This document shows, piece after piece, positions 35,160 to 47,720 of a stretch of DNA of 64,000 nt. The first letter of the stretch is position 1. The number at the start of each line of letters is the position of its first letter. This DNA is from Quillaja saponaria. Lineage: Eukaryota; Streptophyta; Magnoliopsida; Fabales; Quillajaceae. The position numbers and the translations under genes were made by a program. The stretch is from positions 17,998,001 to 18,062,000 of the forward strand of contig CM055613.1 in NCBI GenBank assembly GCA_029379385.1, in the 5' to 3' direction. A model generated the notes under the pieces. It worked only from the letters and a program-made list of their open reading frames with translations. It had not been told where the DNA came from and did not search any database.

Positions 35160-35268
35160 TAATGTGAGGGCTTTTTCTATTGGTAAAAATTGTGATAAAG
35201 TTGATTTGGGACAAGAACATGCTGAAAATGATGAAGAGCATGATAATGATTATGATGAGGATAATTAG
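35160..35268 (+). pseudogene. Acidic terminal exon candidate near the CACTA right end
   Basis: After an AG at about 35157 the frame reads G-N-V-R-A-F-S-I-G and ends D-N-D-Y-D-E-D-N-stop. This is a short acidic tail resembling that at 31904-32104. The position suggests the last exon of a long spliced transcript through the element. This is inference from composition only. Confidence 0.3.
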
Positions 35269-35499
35269 CTAGTATTTCTTACTTTTATAATATAATAATG
35301 GATAACTATTATTTTTAAGCATGTTATATTGTGTTGATTAATCACTTGGATAATCATATGACAATGTTATTTTATATTTTTGATATATTTAGTATTTAGT
35401 ATTAGTTTAGTAAATTAGTAATTAGTAAATTAGTAAATGTAAAACATGTTTTTACTAAAAATTTTTTTTTTTAAAAACTCAAAACAAGAATCTAGACAA

Positions 35500-35825
35500 T
35501 TACTTACCAACCCATAGTTGCTTGGTAAATTCAACATATTTGCCAGATTTTAATGATTACCAATCAACTATATGGTTAGTTGGTAATTACCAACCAACTG
35601 TATTGTTGACCGGTAATTACTAACCAATCTTATTTTCATGCCAAAAACTTTTACCTACCAACCTCTATGACCAACATTGGTTTGTAATTACTAACCAACC
35701 CTTTGGTTGGTTGGCATTACCGACCTCAAATTTAGCTACCACCCTTTACTGGCCAAAGGTTGATCAGTAAGTCTTTAGCAACCAACTTTTTCCTCATTAT
35801 TGAACAGAGCAGTTTTCCTGTAGTG
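35500..35825 (+). repeat. Right subterminal repeats and terminus of the CACTA element
   Basis: Dense array of 'ttaccaaccaac'/'ggttggttggtaa' variants ending in the terminal inverted repeat at 35810-35825. Confidence 0.8.
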
Positions 35826-35828
35826 TGA

Positions 35829-36390
35829 ATAGTTTGACCGATTAAAAACTAAAGCCACTTGAAATCAAACATGACACTAAACACAAATATGCAATCAAAC
35901 AATAATTTAACATCAGAATTTAAGAGTGTAAGGTTAAAAAGATCGCATAGCAGATTTATAGTGGTTCACCAGTCCCTCTGATTACGTCCACTCTTCAAGC
36001 TTCACTTGAGAGTTTAATAAATTACCAGCTGAATTGTAGAGGTCAGCAACCTAGCTAATGATTACATGTCTTACTCACAACCTAGCTGAATTAACGGACT
36101 TGGCCACTACTAACAAGTTTCTTAGAACTTGACACAAACATAACTTTACCCAGCTTAGCTCTAAGCTCTAGGTTCTCACTTATAATTTTCTCACAAATAC
36201 AAGCTTTGGTGTGAGTACTATTTTAGCAAATTCACTCAAATACAAAAGTTCTTTACATATTAAAAGTTTATGTGTTAATGGTAAACTCACATATAGAATT
36301 CAGTCATTTTATTCTACATATTAGATTCCAAATCTAATAGTTATAACTATTATCAAACAACTTTTTAACTGGTTTTACATTCATACAACA
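35829..36390 (-). mobile_element. Copia LTR, distal part after the CACTA insertion
   Basis: Continuation of the LTR that begins at 25902. Joining the two parts across the CACTA and one TGA gives an LTR of about 0.6 kb with TGTTGG..ACAACA ends. The right end is placed at the ACAACA at 36390 but could instead lie about 40 bases earlier. Contains 'gtggttcaccagtccctctg', a phrase common in copia LTRs. Confidence 0.55.
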
Positions 36391-38739
36391 TTCTTAATAT
36401 GTAGTATGTTATTCTTGTATTTCAACTGAAATACTTATAATACTCCCACTAGTCTTATTGACAATCTTGATTTATCCATATTCTTATATATATCAAATTC
36501 TTTGATATCTATAACGAATTGGATGAACCAATTTCGGAAAAATTTGTTTCAATTCATAAAATGAAACATTGAAGTTTACATACTACGTGGTCATTACCAC
36601 TAAATGTAAAACTTTTTGGTTGCTATATTATAATATTCTCTTTGTTTCAAATGAGATATTTGGTTATGATTTCCCTTAGAGGTATCTCATGTCTCAAAGC
36701 TTGAATGTGTAACCCTTACAAGTAAAATCTTTATAGACTATTAACAAAACAATATATCAAAGTCAATGATTGTCTTTGCTTATAATTGTTCGCTAGTAAC
36801 ATTACTAACAAAGGTCTCCACCTTTTCATTTTTACTCTATAGACCCTTTTCTTTTTGCAACCATTAAGTACAATACTTTTAGTCAGGTCAATTAAGGTAC
36901 AATACCTTTTGTTTGAATAAATAAAGTCCATTAAAATTTATGACATACAACCAATTTCCGAATAATGTCAAACATTAGCTCTTTTAGTTTGAAAGATTCT
37001 TATCATCTATAAGGTTTACCTTAAGGTCATTAACTATGAAAAATCTCAATTTACCAAAGTTCACCTTTGGTATCTTTCAAAACTACTAAGAGTTTATGTA
37101 TTTTAATGTTATTTTACTTATATATCTTTAGTTTGATTTATAAATTGTGACTCTTGAATCTCTTTCAAGAATTTTACTCACATTACTACTTCTAGAGAAA
37201 ATAACATTTTTCAAGAAAAATAGTATGTTTCAAAACAAACAATTTTGTCTTGGTGTGAGATAAAATTAATATCCAAAACTTTTTTAGGATAATTCACAAA
37301 ACAATATATCAAACTTCATTTCAAAGTTTTATACACTAAGTCACTTTACACAGGTATACAAATCCTGAAATCTTAACGATTAAGATCAGATTTTTCTCCT
37401 ATGTTATATTGAATATGGAGTCTTATGAATAAACTAGGATGAAACTATATAAGTAAACTAATTGTGGTTTTAGAAAGCAATTGGAAGATTATTATAACAT
37501 TTTAAGAACATAACATATCTAATATGTTAAGATCTCTCTTGTAGACACACCACTTATGGCGTTCTTAAGAAAAGTTAACTAAACGAAAATCACATTATCT
37601 TATGAGTTATCTAAGAATTTGTAGCTTTAAGTAGCCCTCTTTGATCTTATCTAAGAAGTTTAATACTTAAATTGGTTTCTATTTAACTTCAAATATGAAT
37701 CATTTGAACATTTCAAATATTTCATATTGATAATTTAATAAGTACCAATTCCTTAACATAGACGATTCTTTGATAGAGGTAATTAAGTATAGGGTAACCA
37801 TCCCAATCAAACGAATTCAAAGATTCTCACTTTAGTTGTTCAATAGTCACAAGACATTACCATCTAGTTCTAAATTATAAAAACTAATTAAGCACCAATA
37901 TTAAATAAACTCTTTATTATTATAAAAAGAACATGATTCAATTTCTAAAAGAAATAAACATAATTTTTTTTATTGGTACTTCAAATTAGCCTTTTAAATT
38001 TTAGTACATTCCAATGGTAATACTAAAATAGAGGATCTTACAACTAATGTAGTAACACTTACCACATTTTGGGGTGTAGTTTGTTGTTACACTATTTTAG
38101 ATTCTTGTCATTTTCTCACATGTGTCTTCCAACAACTTTCTTAACCATAAAGGAAGTATTATCATTCTCATTATTGGCTATAGGCACTCTTACCTAAAGA
38201 TTGAGATTTTAAATGAGTGACTTGAAATTTTGCATTACAACTATGCTTTGCATTCAACTTTTGAAGGCTAAGCATGGTCATAGTTGCCTTATCAATTTCG
38301 TCATGTAACTTTAATAAGCCTTATGACATAGAGTTAAACACGTAGTACATTGCTTGCATGTTATACTTCCCACTACTTAGTTTGTTCCTCATATGCATTC
38401 TTATCAACACTTGTTAGAAGCATAATTCCGTAAGCTTATAGCTATCTTGGATGAATTTTGAGAACACTTCTCATATTTGTTGGCCAAATAATGAATTTAA
38501 AGACCAGTAAATACACTAGTTATATTTAATTCTAAATATGGGTTCAGATTTGGTCACTGTAATCTACCATATTCAATAAGAGATAATCTAGCATCTATTA
38601 AATTATTATTCACCATAAAGACGTGGTCTTTAATCTGAATGGTGTCTCCAACTAAATTTTTTGATTTCCATCACCCTTAAAATGAAAAACAGGCAACCTT
38701 GTTGAAAGGTCTCCTAGTGGGGATTAGGATCCCATCACT

Positions 38740-39130
38740 TGTACATAACAGTCTTGTATGACACAACAAACCATATGTACTTGAAAGGTAGATAACTTTT
38801 ATCCAATTCATAATATGAATTTCCTAATCATGTTTAGCCCCTAAAAGTATGCAACCTTGTGTGACACAACAAATCACTATACTTTTTAGTTAAGTCAATC
38901 CTACCATTCATAACAAGTATATTCCAATGTATATAGCTCTTGTGTGACACAACAAATCACATACTTTTTAGTTAAGTCAATCCTACCATTCATAACAAGT
39001 ATATTCCAATGTATATAGCTCTTGTGTGACACAACAAAGCTATATAATCAAAATACCTCATAAGCATCATTTATGCAATAAATAATACAAATTAACCCAG
39101 AAAATGCAAACCATGTGTGACACAACAAAT
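38740..39130. repeat. Array of 'cttgtgtgacacaacaaa' motifs, about 82-base period
   Basis: The motif occurs at about 38753, 38856, 38939, 39021 and 39113. Two units (from 38879 and from 38961) are identical over about 80 bases apart from the edges. The motif core TTGTGTGACACAA is nearly palindromic. Confidence 0.8.
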
Positions 39131-40139
39131 TTGCATAAACAGATTATTTTCTAATATTATTTATAATGGTGGAGGGCTACGATGCCATTCTTGTAATGAC
39201 TTTCGTTACAACTTAATGTTAATTATTTTAATGAGGGTTTTAAGTCAAGTTGCTTAATATTGTCTATCTAAGCATGCATCATATACTATCATTGTGTACA
39301 TTCATATATCAAATATATAAAAAAACAAAAACATGCATCACATACATTAAGGGTCGATTATGGACTTTTCTAGGGCATAATACACTTGAGCCATCAAAGT
39401 GTATTATTGGTCTATTACCTAATGTTATAATTAATTTTCCCATATAATAGGAAGTTACATGTAGTCTTTAATAGGACACCATTGCTTCCTCTACGCTCCT
39501 CCATCTTCTATCTTGCATGTATCTATTTCTATCTAATCCTAAGTAAACTAACCTAACTAACTACATTACAATAATGAATAAGAAACCTTGATCAAATCAA
39601 GGAGAGTTACAATAGGAGGAAGATAGAAATTACATCAAGAGAAAATAGAGAGGTGAGGTATGCAAACCCCATTTAAGTTACATTCCCAAAATATAAAAAT
39701 TAATTATACATCCTATTAATAAACCATACATTCAATCACATTGAATAAACCAATCACATAGCTCAATTATTTGGTCTTAAGTCCATAATCGCCCAAAGTA
39801 ATTCATTCAATCACATTGCATGAAATAAAACATTTAATAGATAATTTATTCAAGTTATGGCTTTATTAAAGATTAATATTATCCTATTAATTCAGTGCTC
39901 ACACTAGAATTAATAATTCTATTTGATTTAGATTTCTAAAATCTAATTCAATTATAACTTAATCTCATTAGTCATATAGGATTGTTAATCCAATTAGTCT
40001 TATAGGATTCTCAATCCTATTTCATGTAGGAAACTAAATCTAATTAGAAATCTCATGTCCTAATTAGATTCTAAATCATCAATTAGAAATCTAATTAGAT
40101 TAGGAATTTAAGACTTGTCCAACAAACTCCCTAACTCCT

Positions 40140-40760
40140 AAAATTTAGAATATAAAACCTTTATAGTATTTCAATCAAAATAGTTAAGGATAACTTTGAT
40201 TCCTAATCAAATTTGAACTCTTCAAAATCCTTGTTTGAATCTAATTCAAACTCTATAAAATCTATTTTGAATCCAATTCAAATTCTAAGGAAATTAAGAA
40301 TGAGTCCAACTCAATTATATTTTAATAAATCAAAATTAATATTGAATCCAATTCATTTTATTTATTTTTAAAAGAGCTAATTGAATTACATTCAATCTCT
40401 TTCAAATAAATCAAGATTGAGACTAACTCAATCTTTCAAGAAACCAAGATTGAATCAAATTCAAATTTTCAAGGAACCAAGATTGAATCAAATTCAAAGT
40501 TTCAAGAAATTTATATAGAATCAAATTCTACCTTATCCAGAAACTAATTTAATTTAATATTAAATTTTAAAAGAAGCTGCTTGAATCATATTCAACCTCC
40601 TTAAAGAAAACAAGATTAACTCAAATACTATAATTCTTGAAACATGATTAATTTGAATTGAACTTCTAAGAAACTTATTTTAATCACATTAAAATATTTC
40701 AAAGAAATAATTATTCAAATAAAATTCTAGTTTTTAAAATTAGTGTTCAACTAGTTTCAT
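40140..40760. repeat. Degenerate repeats of 'gattgaatcaaattcaa' type
   Basis: Variants such as 'accaagattgaatcaaattc' near 40444 and 40480, with looser forms before and after, at intervals of about 35 to 60 bases. No coding signal. Confidence 0.55.
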
Positions 40761-41292
40761 TGAAATACAATACTTATTATTTTATTTCGAATAGGATTCT
40801 ACTAATCCTAGTATTACTAAAATAAAACAAGAATAATTTTATTTTAGTTAGAACTCAACTAATAATAAATTTATTAAAATAAAATAACTCTTATCATATT
40901 TAAATTAGAATTTTACTAATACTAAAATATTATTAAAATAAAATAACATTTATTTTACTTTAACTATAACTCTAATAATCTAATAACAATAAATAAAATA
41001 TTGTTACTTATTAATATTATTTAAAAAAATTAATAAAATAATAGTGTACATGGCATGCCATGTACACTAAATAACAAAGATTCACTACCTTACCATGAAA
41101 ATGGCAGGTACGGAACTTTGTATTATTATTATTGTTTTTTATTTCAAACTCTTTGAAATCAATAAGAGTAAAAGCAATTTCCTTTTAGATTTCATAATAA
41201 TAAAATTATTATTAATTAATCAATAATAAAAGAGATCAAATCTCTAAAGCCATAACAATAAATTATTGAATCTAACATAAATTATAAGGATG

Positions 41293-41304
41293 GCTCTGAT
41301 ACCA
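41293..41304 (-). promoter_or_regulatory. Primer-binding site (tRNA-iMet) of a minus-strand LTR element
   Basis: Minus strand reads TGGTATCAGAGC, an exact complement of initiator-Met tRNA 3' sequence, one base from the LTR end at 41306. Confidence 0.85.
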
Positions 41305-41305
41305 C

Positions 41306-43054
41306 TGTTAGAAATCAGTGTAAAATATGACAAACATATGCGCTAGCGGAATTTAAAATTTTTGATTCCTTTAACCCGAAATCACCTTATGATTATATGA
41401 AAGATCCTAATTATAGTTTAACAATTAAACAAGTAGAGAATTGTGTACCTCCGAGGCTTTTTAATTCTTTCGTCGTATTCTTGATTCGGCAGTTCACTCC
41501 TTTGTTGATTCATCAAGAACATAGCAACGACACAGGTGTCCCGTCTCTAAGTGTATCCACACGAACGAATCCAACTAAGAATCTTCATGCTTGAAGATGA
41601 AAGGAGTTATCAAGAGATTCCTTGTGTGCTAGCACAAGTTACCAAATCTCTCTTGTAATTTTGAAACTCTCATGAGCCTAAAATCCATCAAATGGATATT
41701 TGGGCTCTCTGTACAATACGTACAATTATTTTTCTCTTCTGTTTCTATTTAATTTGTTAAGTCTTATATTTTATAAAGACTAGCCACCTCCTTATGTATT
41801 GGACAATCCTAACACATTAGAGATTATGCTAATATTAGGATTTAATCATAATTAAATCTAATGCCTAACAAACTATAATAATTACATGATTGCCCCCAAA
41901 ACTCTCCTTAGTTGAATATCGTCATTTTGTGTGTGACCTTTTAGGTTCAAACTATTGATGGCAGTAGGCATGTAACTTTTACATTATTATTATTAGACCC
42001 TGTCCAATTAAATTAGAGCTCATTCTAATTATTTAAATTAAAAATCTTTTTAATTCACCCTTTTAATTAAGATTAATTAATTAATCATCTATAGATAATT
42101 AATTAATTATCAAGGGTTTCCTACAAGTCAAGATTGGTGCCTAGCAGCACATGATGACTACCCATAATAGTATGAATATGGTTGTGAACCTTTTGAACCT
42201 TTCTGTTAACAGCTACCATGCAATTCAATCCTTCTATCATGCAATGTCCCCATTAAATCTATTTGGGTATGGAAATAATGTCAAACCCTAAATTTAATCA
42301 TATGTGTCTAATCTTAAGATTATAACTTCATTGGGAAAATTAGAAACTCATATTCTAATATTCACCCTGCTATGACCATAGACTTTAAGTTAAATCTTTT
42401 ATAGACCACATAGGACATTCTCTCTTTTCTACTAAGAGTGATAGATCCTTTATTGAACATTCACATACCTCCATACTGCAAGTGATTATACCCAATTATT
42501 ACTTCTTAGGTGACTCATTAATAGAATCAGAAATAGTATCAAAGTATAATGACTGTACATACAAGATAACTATGATGTCTCAAGTCAAAGGACTATTTGC
42601 ACAACTGTAACATAAGAACCACCTATTGACATGTAGAGAAACTCTATATAGGTGTTCTCAGTTGAGTCAGTTCAGTGAACTCATTCTCTAATGAGCACCT
42701 ACATATCTGTCTTAGTGTCTCATACACAACTGATAATGAGATCAGCCACCCTTAACTCTTTGAGCCAACTAGATATGTACTAATCTATCCGAATTCACTA
42801 ATGCCCTACTTAGTGATCCATATGATTAGGAACATTTAAGAATTAAGCTTAAAGGAAATACATCTCATTAGCATGATCTCATCATGATGCTTATTTCCAT
42901 TACTTTAATTCTTTGGGCTCATGATGGTTAATTAATAACTCTTATACATAATAATATTTGCCACTTATATTTATTAATAATATGAATAAGATTGTACATA
43001 AAATAATATGCCACAACATCACATGTCATTGGCTTTAGGGCTATACTACTAACA
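41306..43054 (-). mobile_element. Long terminal repeat, 1749 bases, TG..CA ends
   Basis: Plus-strand ends are TGTTAGAAATCAGTG and ..GGCTATACTACTAACA, so the element's own strand begins TGTTAGTAGTATAGCCC. The inverted 'TGTTAG/CTAACA' termini and the primer site just inside define it as the 5' LTR of a minus-strand element, of copia type judging from the Met primer and LTR start. The partner LTR was not found in the window. Confidence 0.75.
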
Positions 43055-43890
43055 CTCAACGCCCAACACTATTTTGAATAGAACATCAAGAAGAAACAAT
43101 AGTGGTGAATGTGAGGTTTGAGATTTGGAAAGTAAGGGTTGTGGATTGTTCAAAGAGAGAGAGCAATGGACTTGAAACTACCATATCCAAACAGTTCTCA
43201 ACTAGTACTAGATCTAAACAAATCCTAATCAGCACTAGATCCAAAACCAAGAACAACCACAAATAAGTCACAAACTATTTTTTATGTTTCCTGATTCCAA
43301 TGATTTGGATGTGACAGAGAAGACAAGAACTGTAACATGGAGAGAGAACAATTGATGTACTGTTGATATTCATTCCTTTTAACTGCTTTGCCTTTACAAA
43401 TATTTTTATTTAAGATAAAATCTTGTAATTTATATTTTATTTTATTAATTAAAAAATAAATTGAATATTTAAAAAGTCAAAAAGTAATAAATATAAGATG
43501 GTGTTAAATGATTTTGAACCAATAAAAATATAACACATAATAAAATGATAATTTTCTAACCAATGAATTAGGAGATTGACTAGACTTGGAAACTCAAAAT
43601 TACAATGAAAACCAATAATAGATGCCACATTTACTTAATATATTCCAAAAGGTTTAATAAGAATTTAAAAATATATATATATAGCTAGTTTTTTAATTGA
43701 CTTAGATTATTCGTGTCTATTTCTTAATGTTCTTTTTATTTTTTCTCTCTCTTATCATCATTATTTTTCCACGTATTTTTAAAAAATTATTTTCAGAAAA
43801 GAATTATGTTTTATTTTTTCACTTAAATCATGATTTAAATGTAACATTAATTTCAAAATTAATTGTCAACTAATCTAATTAGTTATAAAT
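43055..43890. other. Sequence without a gene
   Basis: 43090-43260 has a run of 'actagatccaaa'-like repeats that opens a 61-codon minus-strand frame of no recognised type. The rest is AT-rich. Confidence 0.3.
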
Positions 43891-45045
43891 TATACATCCT
43901 ATTCTTAAGATCATTAGTAATAGAGTCTAAGATTAGTGTCTTTGTGGTAAAATCAAATAAGACTTGTATTTAATTCATAATTAATAATAAAATTCATAAT
44001 TAATTATTTACTAATATTATTGTTTATGATTTATGCACTCTATTTCCAATATCATTGTTATGATATCATATAATATCACTACTTATAATTTAGTATTAAA
44101 TTCAACTAGTGTTTAATTTATAGGTAAGAATTAATTTTAAATTTAAACTTTAAGAAATCTAATTAATTATGATTTATGCATTACTTTTCCATGATCATTA
44201 ATTATAGATGATAGGATCACTACTTATGATTTATGCACTCTATTCATTAGGATTAAATGCAATATTATTATTTTTTAATGATTAGGAACTATTTTCAAAT
44301 TTAATTCTTAAAGAATCAAATTAATTATGATTTATGTACTCTTTTTTTCAAAATCATTAGTTATAGGTCATAAGATTACTACTTATAATTTAGGGATTAA
44401 AACACTATTGGTGCTCTTACAACCCTATATCAATGATCTAGCTCATAAGTAGAAGATAAATAATGAAATTACTAAAAAAAATTATTATTTATTTTCATAA
44501 TTATAATGACGAAATATGTCATTAGAAATAAAAACACTATTGATGGTAGCATTTACAACTTATCACCAACGATCTAGGTCATAAGTAAATTAAGAATAAA
44601 TTATTAAAAAAATTAATTATTCTTTATTTACATAATTATAATGCCAAAACATTCATTAGATATTAAACCACTAGCTCTTGCAACGTATCACCAATGATTT
44701 AGATCATAAATAGATTAATAATGAAATTATTTAAAAAAATCAATTATTCTTTTCATAATTAATATAATGACAAAATGGTATTAAATCACTATTGATGCTT
44801 TTACAACCTATCACTAATGATTTAGGTCATAGGTAGATTAAGAATGAAATCATTAAATAAAATCAATTATTATTTTTATAATTATAGTGACAAAACATGT
44901 CATTTTAATCACATCGATGATAACAATCTATCGACATAGGTCATAATTAGATTAAGAATAAAATGATTAAAATAAATATATTTTATTTTATTTTTATTTT
45001 TATAATTATAATGATAAAGTATGTCATTAGAGATTAAATCACTAT
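43890..45045. repeat. Satellite-like tandem repeats, about 120-150-base units
   Basis: The left part (43890-44400) repeats 'tcactacttatgatttatgcactctatt' type words about every 120-130 bases. The right part (44395-45040) repeats a unit of 'taaaacactattgatg', 'acaacctatcaccaatgat', 'taggtcataagtagattaa', 'gaatgaaatcattaaa' and 'cataattataatgacaaaa' about five times with a period near 130-150. The array ends exactly where a CACTA terminus begins. Confidence 0.75.
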
Positions 45046-45240
45046 CACTACAATTGGTCGATAATGCCCACAATTTTCAGTAGGTCATACCGACCAACCC
45101 ACCAACTAACCACAAGGTTGGTCAGTATAGTGCTTTGGGCAAGAAATAAAGTGGTTAGTAATTACTGGCCAACCTTATGTGATGTTTAATATTACCTACC
45201 AAATGAGGTTGGTCGGTAATGGTTTAGTTTAAAAGAAAAA
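45046..45240 (+). mobile_element. CACTA element terminus fragment
   Basis: Begins CACTACAATTGGTCG and is followed by 'taccgaccaaccc', 'aaggttggtcagtata' and 'gaggttggtcggtaat', the same subterminal vocabulary as the large CACTA element. No opposite terminus was found nearby, so it is a broken end or a variant family. Confidence 0.6.
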
Positions 45241-46800
45241 AATTATAATTTACTTTTCATATAGTAATATTCTAACTATAGTAATCTAATCAAACTAGTT
45301 TAAGCCATAAACTAAATTCCCTTTGTAGGTGATCTTCATCATTCTATATGGCAATAACAAAAGAAAAAGTTCCATAACTTCGCAAGTATTCTTCATGTGT
45401 TGATTAACACTAGATTCATCTTCTCTCCTGGTGAAAAATTCTAAAAGATATAGCAAGAATATCAATATTGAACTGATCACAGTTCTTAACTAATGAAATC
45501 CTACATTTTGTACACTCCAATGGAACTTACAAGTAACTTCATCAATTTAATAGTTTTTTAGCATTTATTTTTTTCAATTTTGAAAAATAGAAAAAAATGT
45601 AAGAGTAGAACCAATACTTTTTAGATGTTGGAAAAAATAACAGTAGCTAAAAAACAGTCACACTCACAACAGTTTTAGAAGAAAGGATAAAGGAAAAAAC
45701 ACCAATCCAGGGAACTAAGCCTTCAAACACAAATAGATACAATCCATTATTTTCATACTAGGTCGCCAAAAAGATGAATAGTATGTGCAAAAAGTTAAAG
45801 AGATATGCCTAACTGTTGACTTATTCATTGTTTCCTTACAATTTTTAGGTGAGACAACTTAATAGATTTTCCTTTATTAAATATATAAAGAAATATCTAG
45901 AAACAACCTACATACAATTTGACTAATTGACTATAAACCAACAAATTCGAAAATGAAGCACTTGAATAGTGTGAAAATCAATGATACATTCCTGTTTCTC
46001 ATGACCTTGTTTCTATAATTGCCTGACTCTTATCTCTATTAAAATTCATGCCATTTAAACCTTGTCTACTGTCCTAACATATACCTTTCCATGCTTAAGT
46101 AACCTCTCCCTATAACACATAAATCATTTAAGTAATATACCAACACCCAGTAAATTCAAAGTGATAAAAATGCATGAATTAATGATGTTAAGTGTCATGA
46201 TACTTACAGAAACAAATGTACTAGCCAATCACAATGCATAAAATAATTCTATTATTAACATTCAAGCTCTTCTTTCCTTGTAATAAATATTTTCATACTT
46301 TTTTCATGCACAGCAAATCGCGTTAAAAAAACATAAATAGCATATGACAATCTATAAGAGTGTGGAGAATATCAAGAACATAGATGTAGTCATTACACCG
46401 TTCTACATCGCTCAAGACTTGAATGCAACTAGGTAGAATAATTGGAAGATGCATTATGAACTCATCATTAAGAGCCAGGCAAAGCTATTCCACTAGATGC
46501 ACAACCTGAGACAAAAAGTTATGTCACATACTTATGAAATCTAACTACTATAGCACATAAAACTATAAACCACATATAATATGGGCAAAGGTGATTGAAA
46601 CCAAATATTCCACATACTGGATAGCCTAAGGGTAAGACAAGGAGGAGCAAGAAAAGTGAATGATGATCATAAACTTGAAATGAAAGATAACAACTCCTAC
46701 AAATATTTACTAATATGCTACATAGCCACATCAAACTCGTTACTTAAATTCAAAAACATCAACATTTAACCATATTTGATGCATTTTCCTGACATTAATT
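45241..46800. other. AT-rich sequence without a gene
   Basis: Possible interior of the CACTA fragment starting at 45046. Minus-strand frames of 61 and 71 codons at 45295-45480 and 46519-46734 have no recognised motif. Confidence 0.3.
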
Positions 46801-47720
46801 GTACCTGGCAAAAAGTTTTGTACCTATCAATACCAAGAAATAAGCAAGGTGTGGGCTGAATTCATGTAGGCTTATTTGATGATTTTTGATCAGCTGAGCG
46901 CTAATTAGCAAATAGACTAGATCGGCTAACTGAGTTGGGCTTAATTCAAATTACGTTAATTAGGTTAAGACCACTTTAGTAGGCCACTTAGTTACTAAAA
47001 TCTAGGCATATCTAGTATTTTCTATTAAAAAATAATAAGGATAATGGCATGGTTTCAAATCCCTTTAAAATAGGGATTTTCAGTTAAAATTTCAAATAGA
47101 AAGATAAAGTTGTTGGGAATGGTTCAAAGGAGAAGATAAAGATAAGACCTATTCAAATTGGTTCAAAATTAGTCTTTCAATGGGTTTGGACACTTATTGG
47201 GCTCATGGATTCATTGAAACAAAATTAGGTCAGTCAGCTAATTAAAGCTATAGGATTTGCCGAGTTGGACCAAGTCAAAGGTAGTTTAGTGCACTTAGAC
47301 CACTTTCAATGTCAAAATCCTATTTTGAAGGGATTATGGAGATATGGGCATCAGAAAATCGTTATTTGGACTAGCTGAGGCAAAATTGGCTGCTAAATTT
47401 TCTGGAAAGTTAGTTAACAAGGGCTTGTAACTCACTTTGGTTGCTAGCCACGCTCGTTATATTGGTGGATGCTTGGTCATAAGGTTAAAGGAGAACGTGG
47501 AAGATAGTCTTAGTAGGTTAATTACTAGTTTTCTTGTATAAATAGAACTAAAGTCATCAATTGTAAACATACTCTAACTTCACAACACAAAGTCCACAAT
47601 AAGGTGTATAATGTCCAAGAGTAAGTTCAAAGGACTTCCCAACAGTCGAAAGAGTATTCTACAACCTATTTCAACGGCAGGCAAAGAGTATTCTATAACT
47701 TATGAGTATTTTGTAACTTC
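46800..47720 (+). mobile_element. LTR-like fragment with TATA box
   Basis: More GC-balanced than its surroundings and without open frames. It contains TATAAATA at 47537-47544, followed after about 100 bases by 'ggtgtataatgtccaagag'-like leader sequence, the usual U3-R arrangement of plant LTRs. Ends not defined. Confidence 0.4.

Larger units (their letters stand above)
25936..35825 (+). mobile_element. CACTA (En/Spm) transposon, 9.89 kb, with target duplication
   Basis: The left terminus is CACTACAAGAAAACTG and the right terminus, on the opposite strand, is CACTACAGGAAAACTG: 16 bases with one mismatch. The element is flanked by the 3-base duplication TGA (25933-25935 and 35826-35828), the size expected for CACTA. 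Both subterminal zones (25940-26220 and 35500-35800) are filled with variants of 'taccaaccaac' and 'ttggtcggtaa'. The interior carries a TNP2-like gene and a Ptta/En/Spm-like gene, both on the plus strand and both broken. It sits inside a copia LTR. Confidence 0.93.
36391..41292 (-). mobile_element. Internal region of a minus-strand LTR element, no readable protein
   Basis: This 4.9-kb AT-rich stretch lies on the inner side of a primer-binding site at 41293 and so should be interior of that element. No gag or pol motif could be read on either strand with confidence. Local repeats are present: see the 82-base array at 38740-39130 and the 'attgaatcaaattcaa' repeats at 40140-40760. It could be a non-autonomous element with a non-coding interior. 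Confidence 0.45.

Noticed and set aside
41397..41594. 65-codon plus-strand frame
   Set aside because: Lies inside the 1749-base LTR, antisense to the element; no motif.
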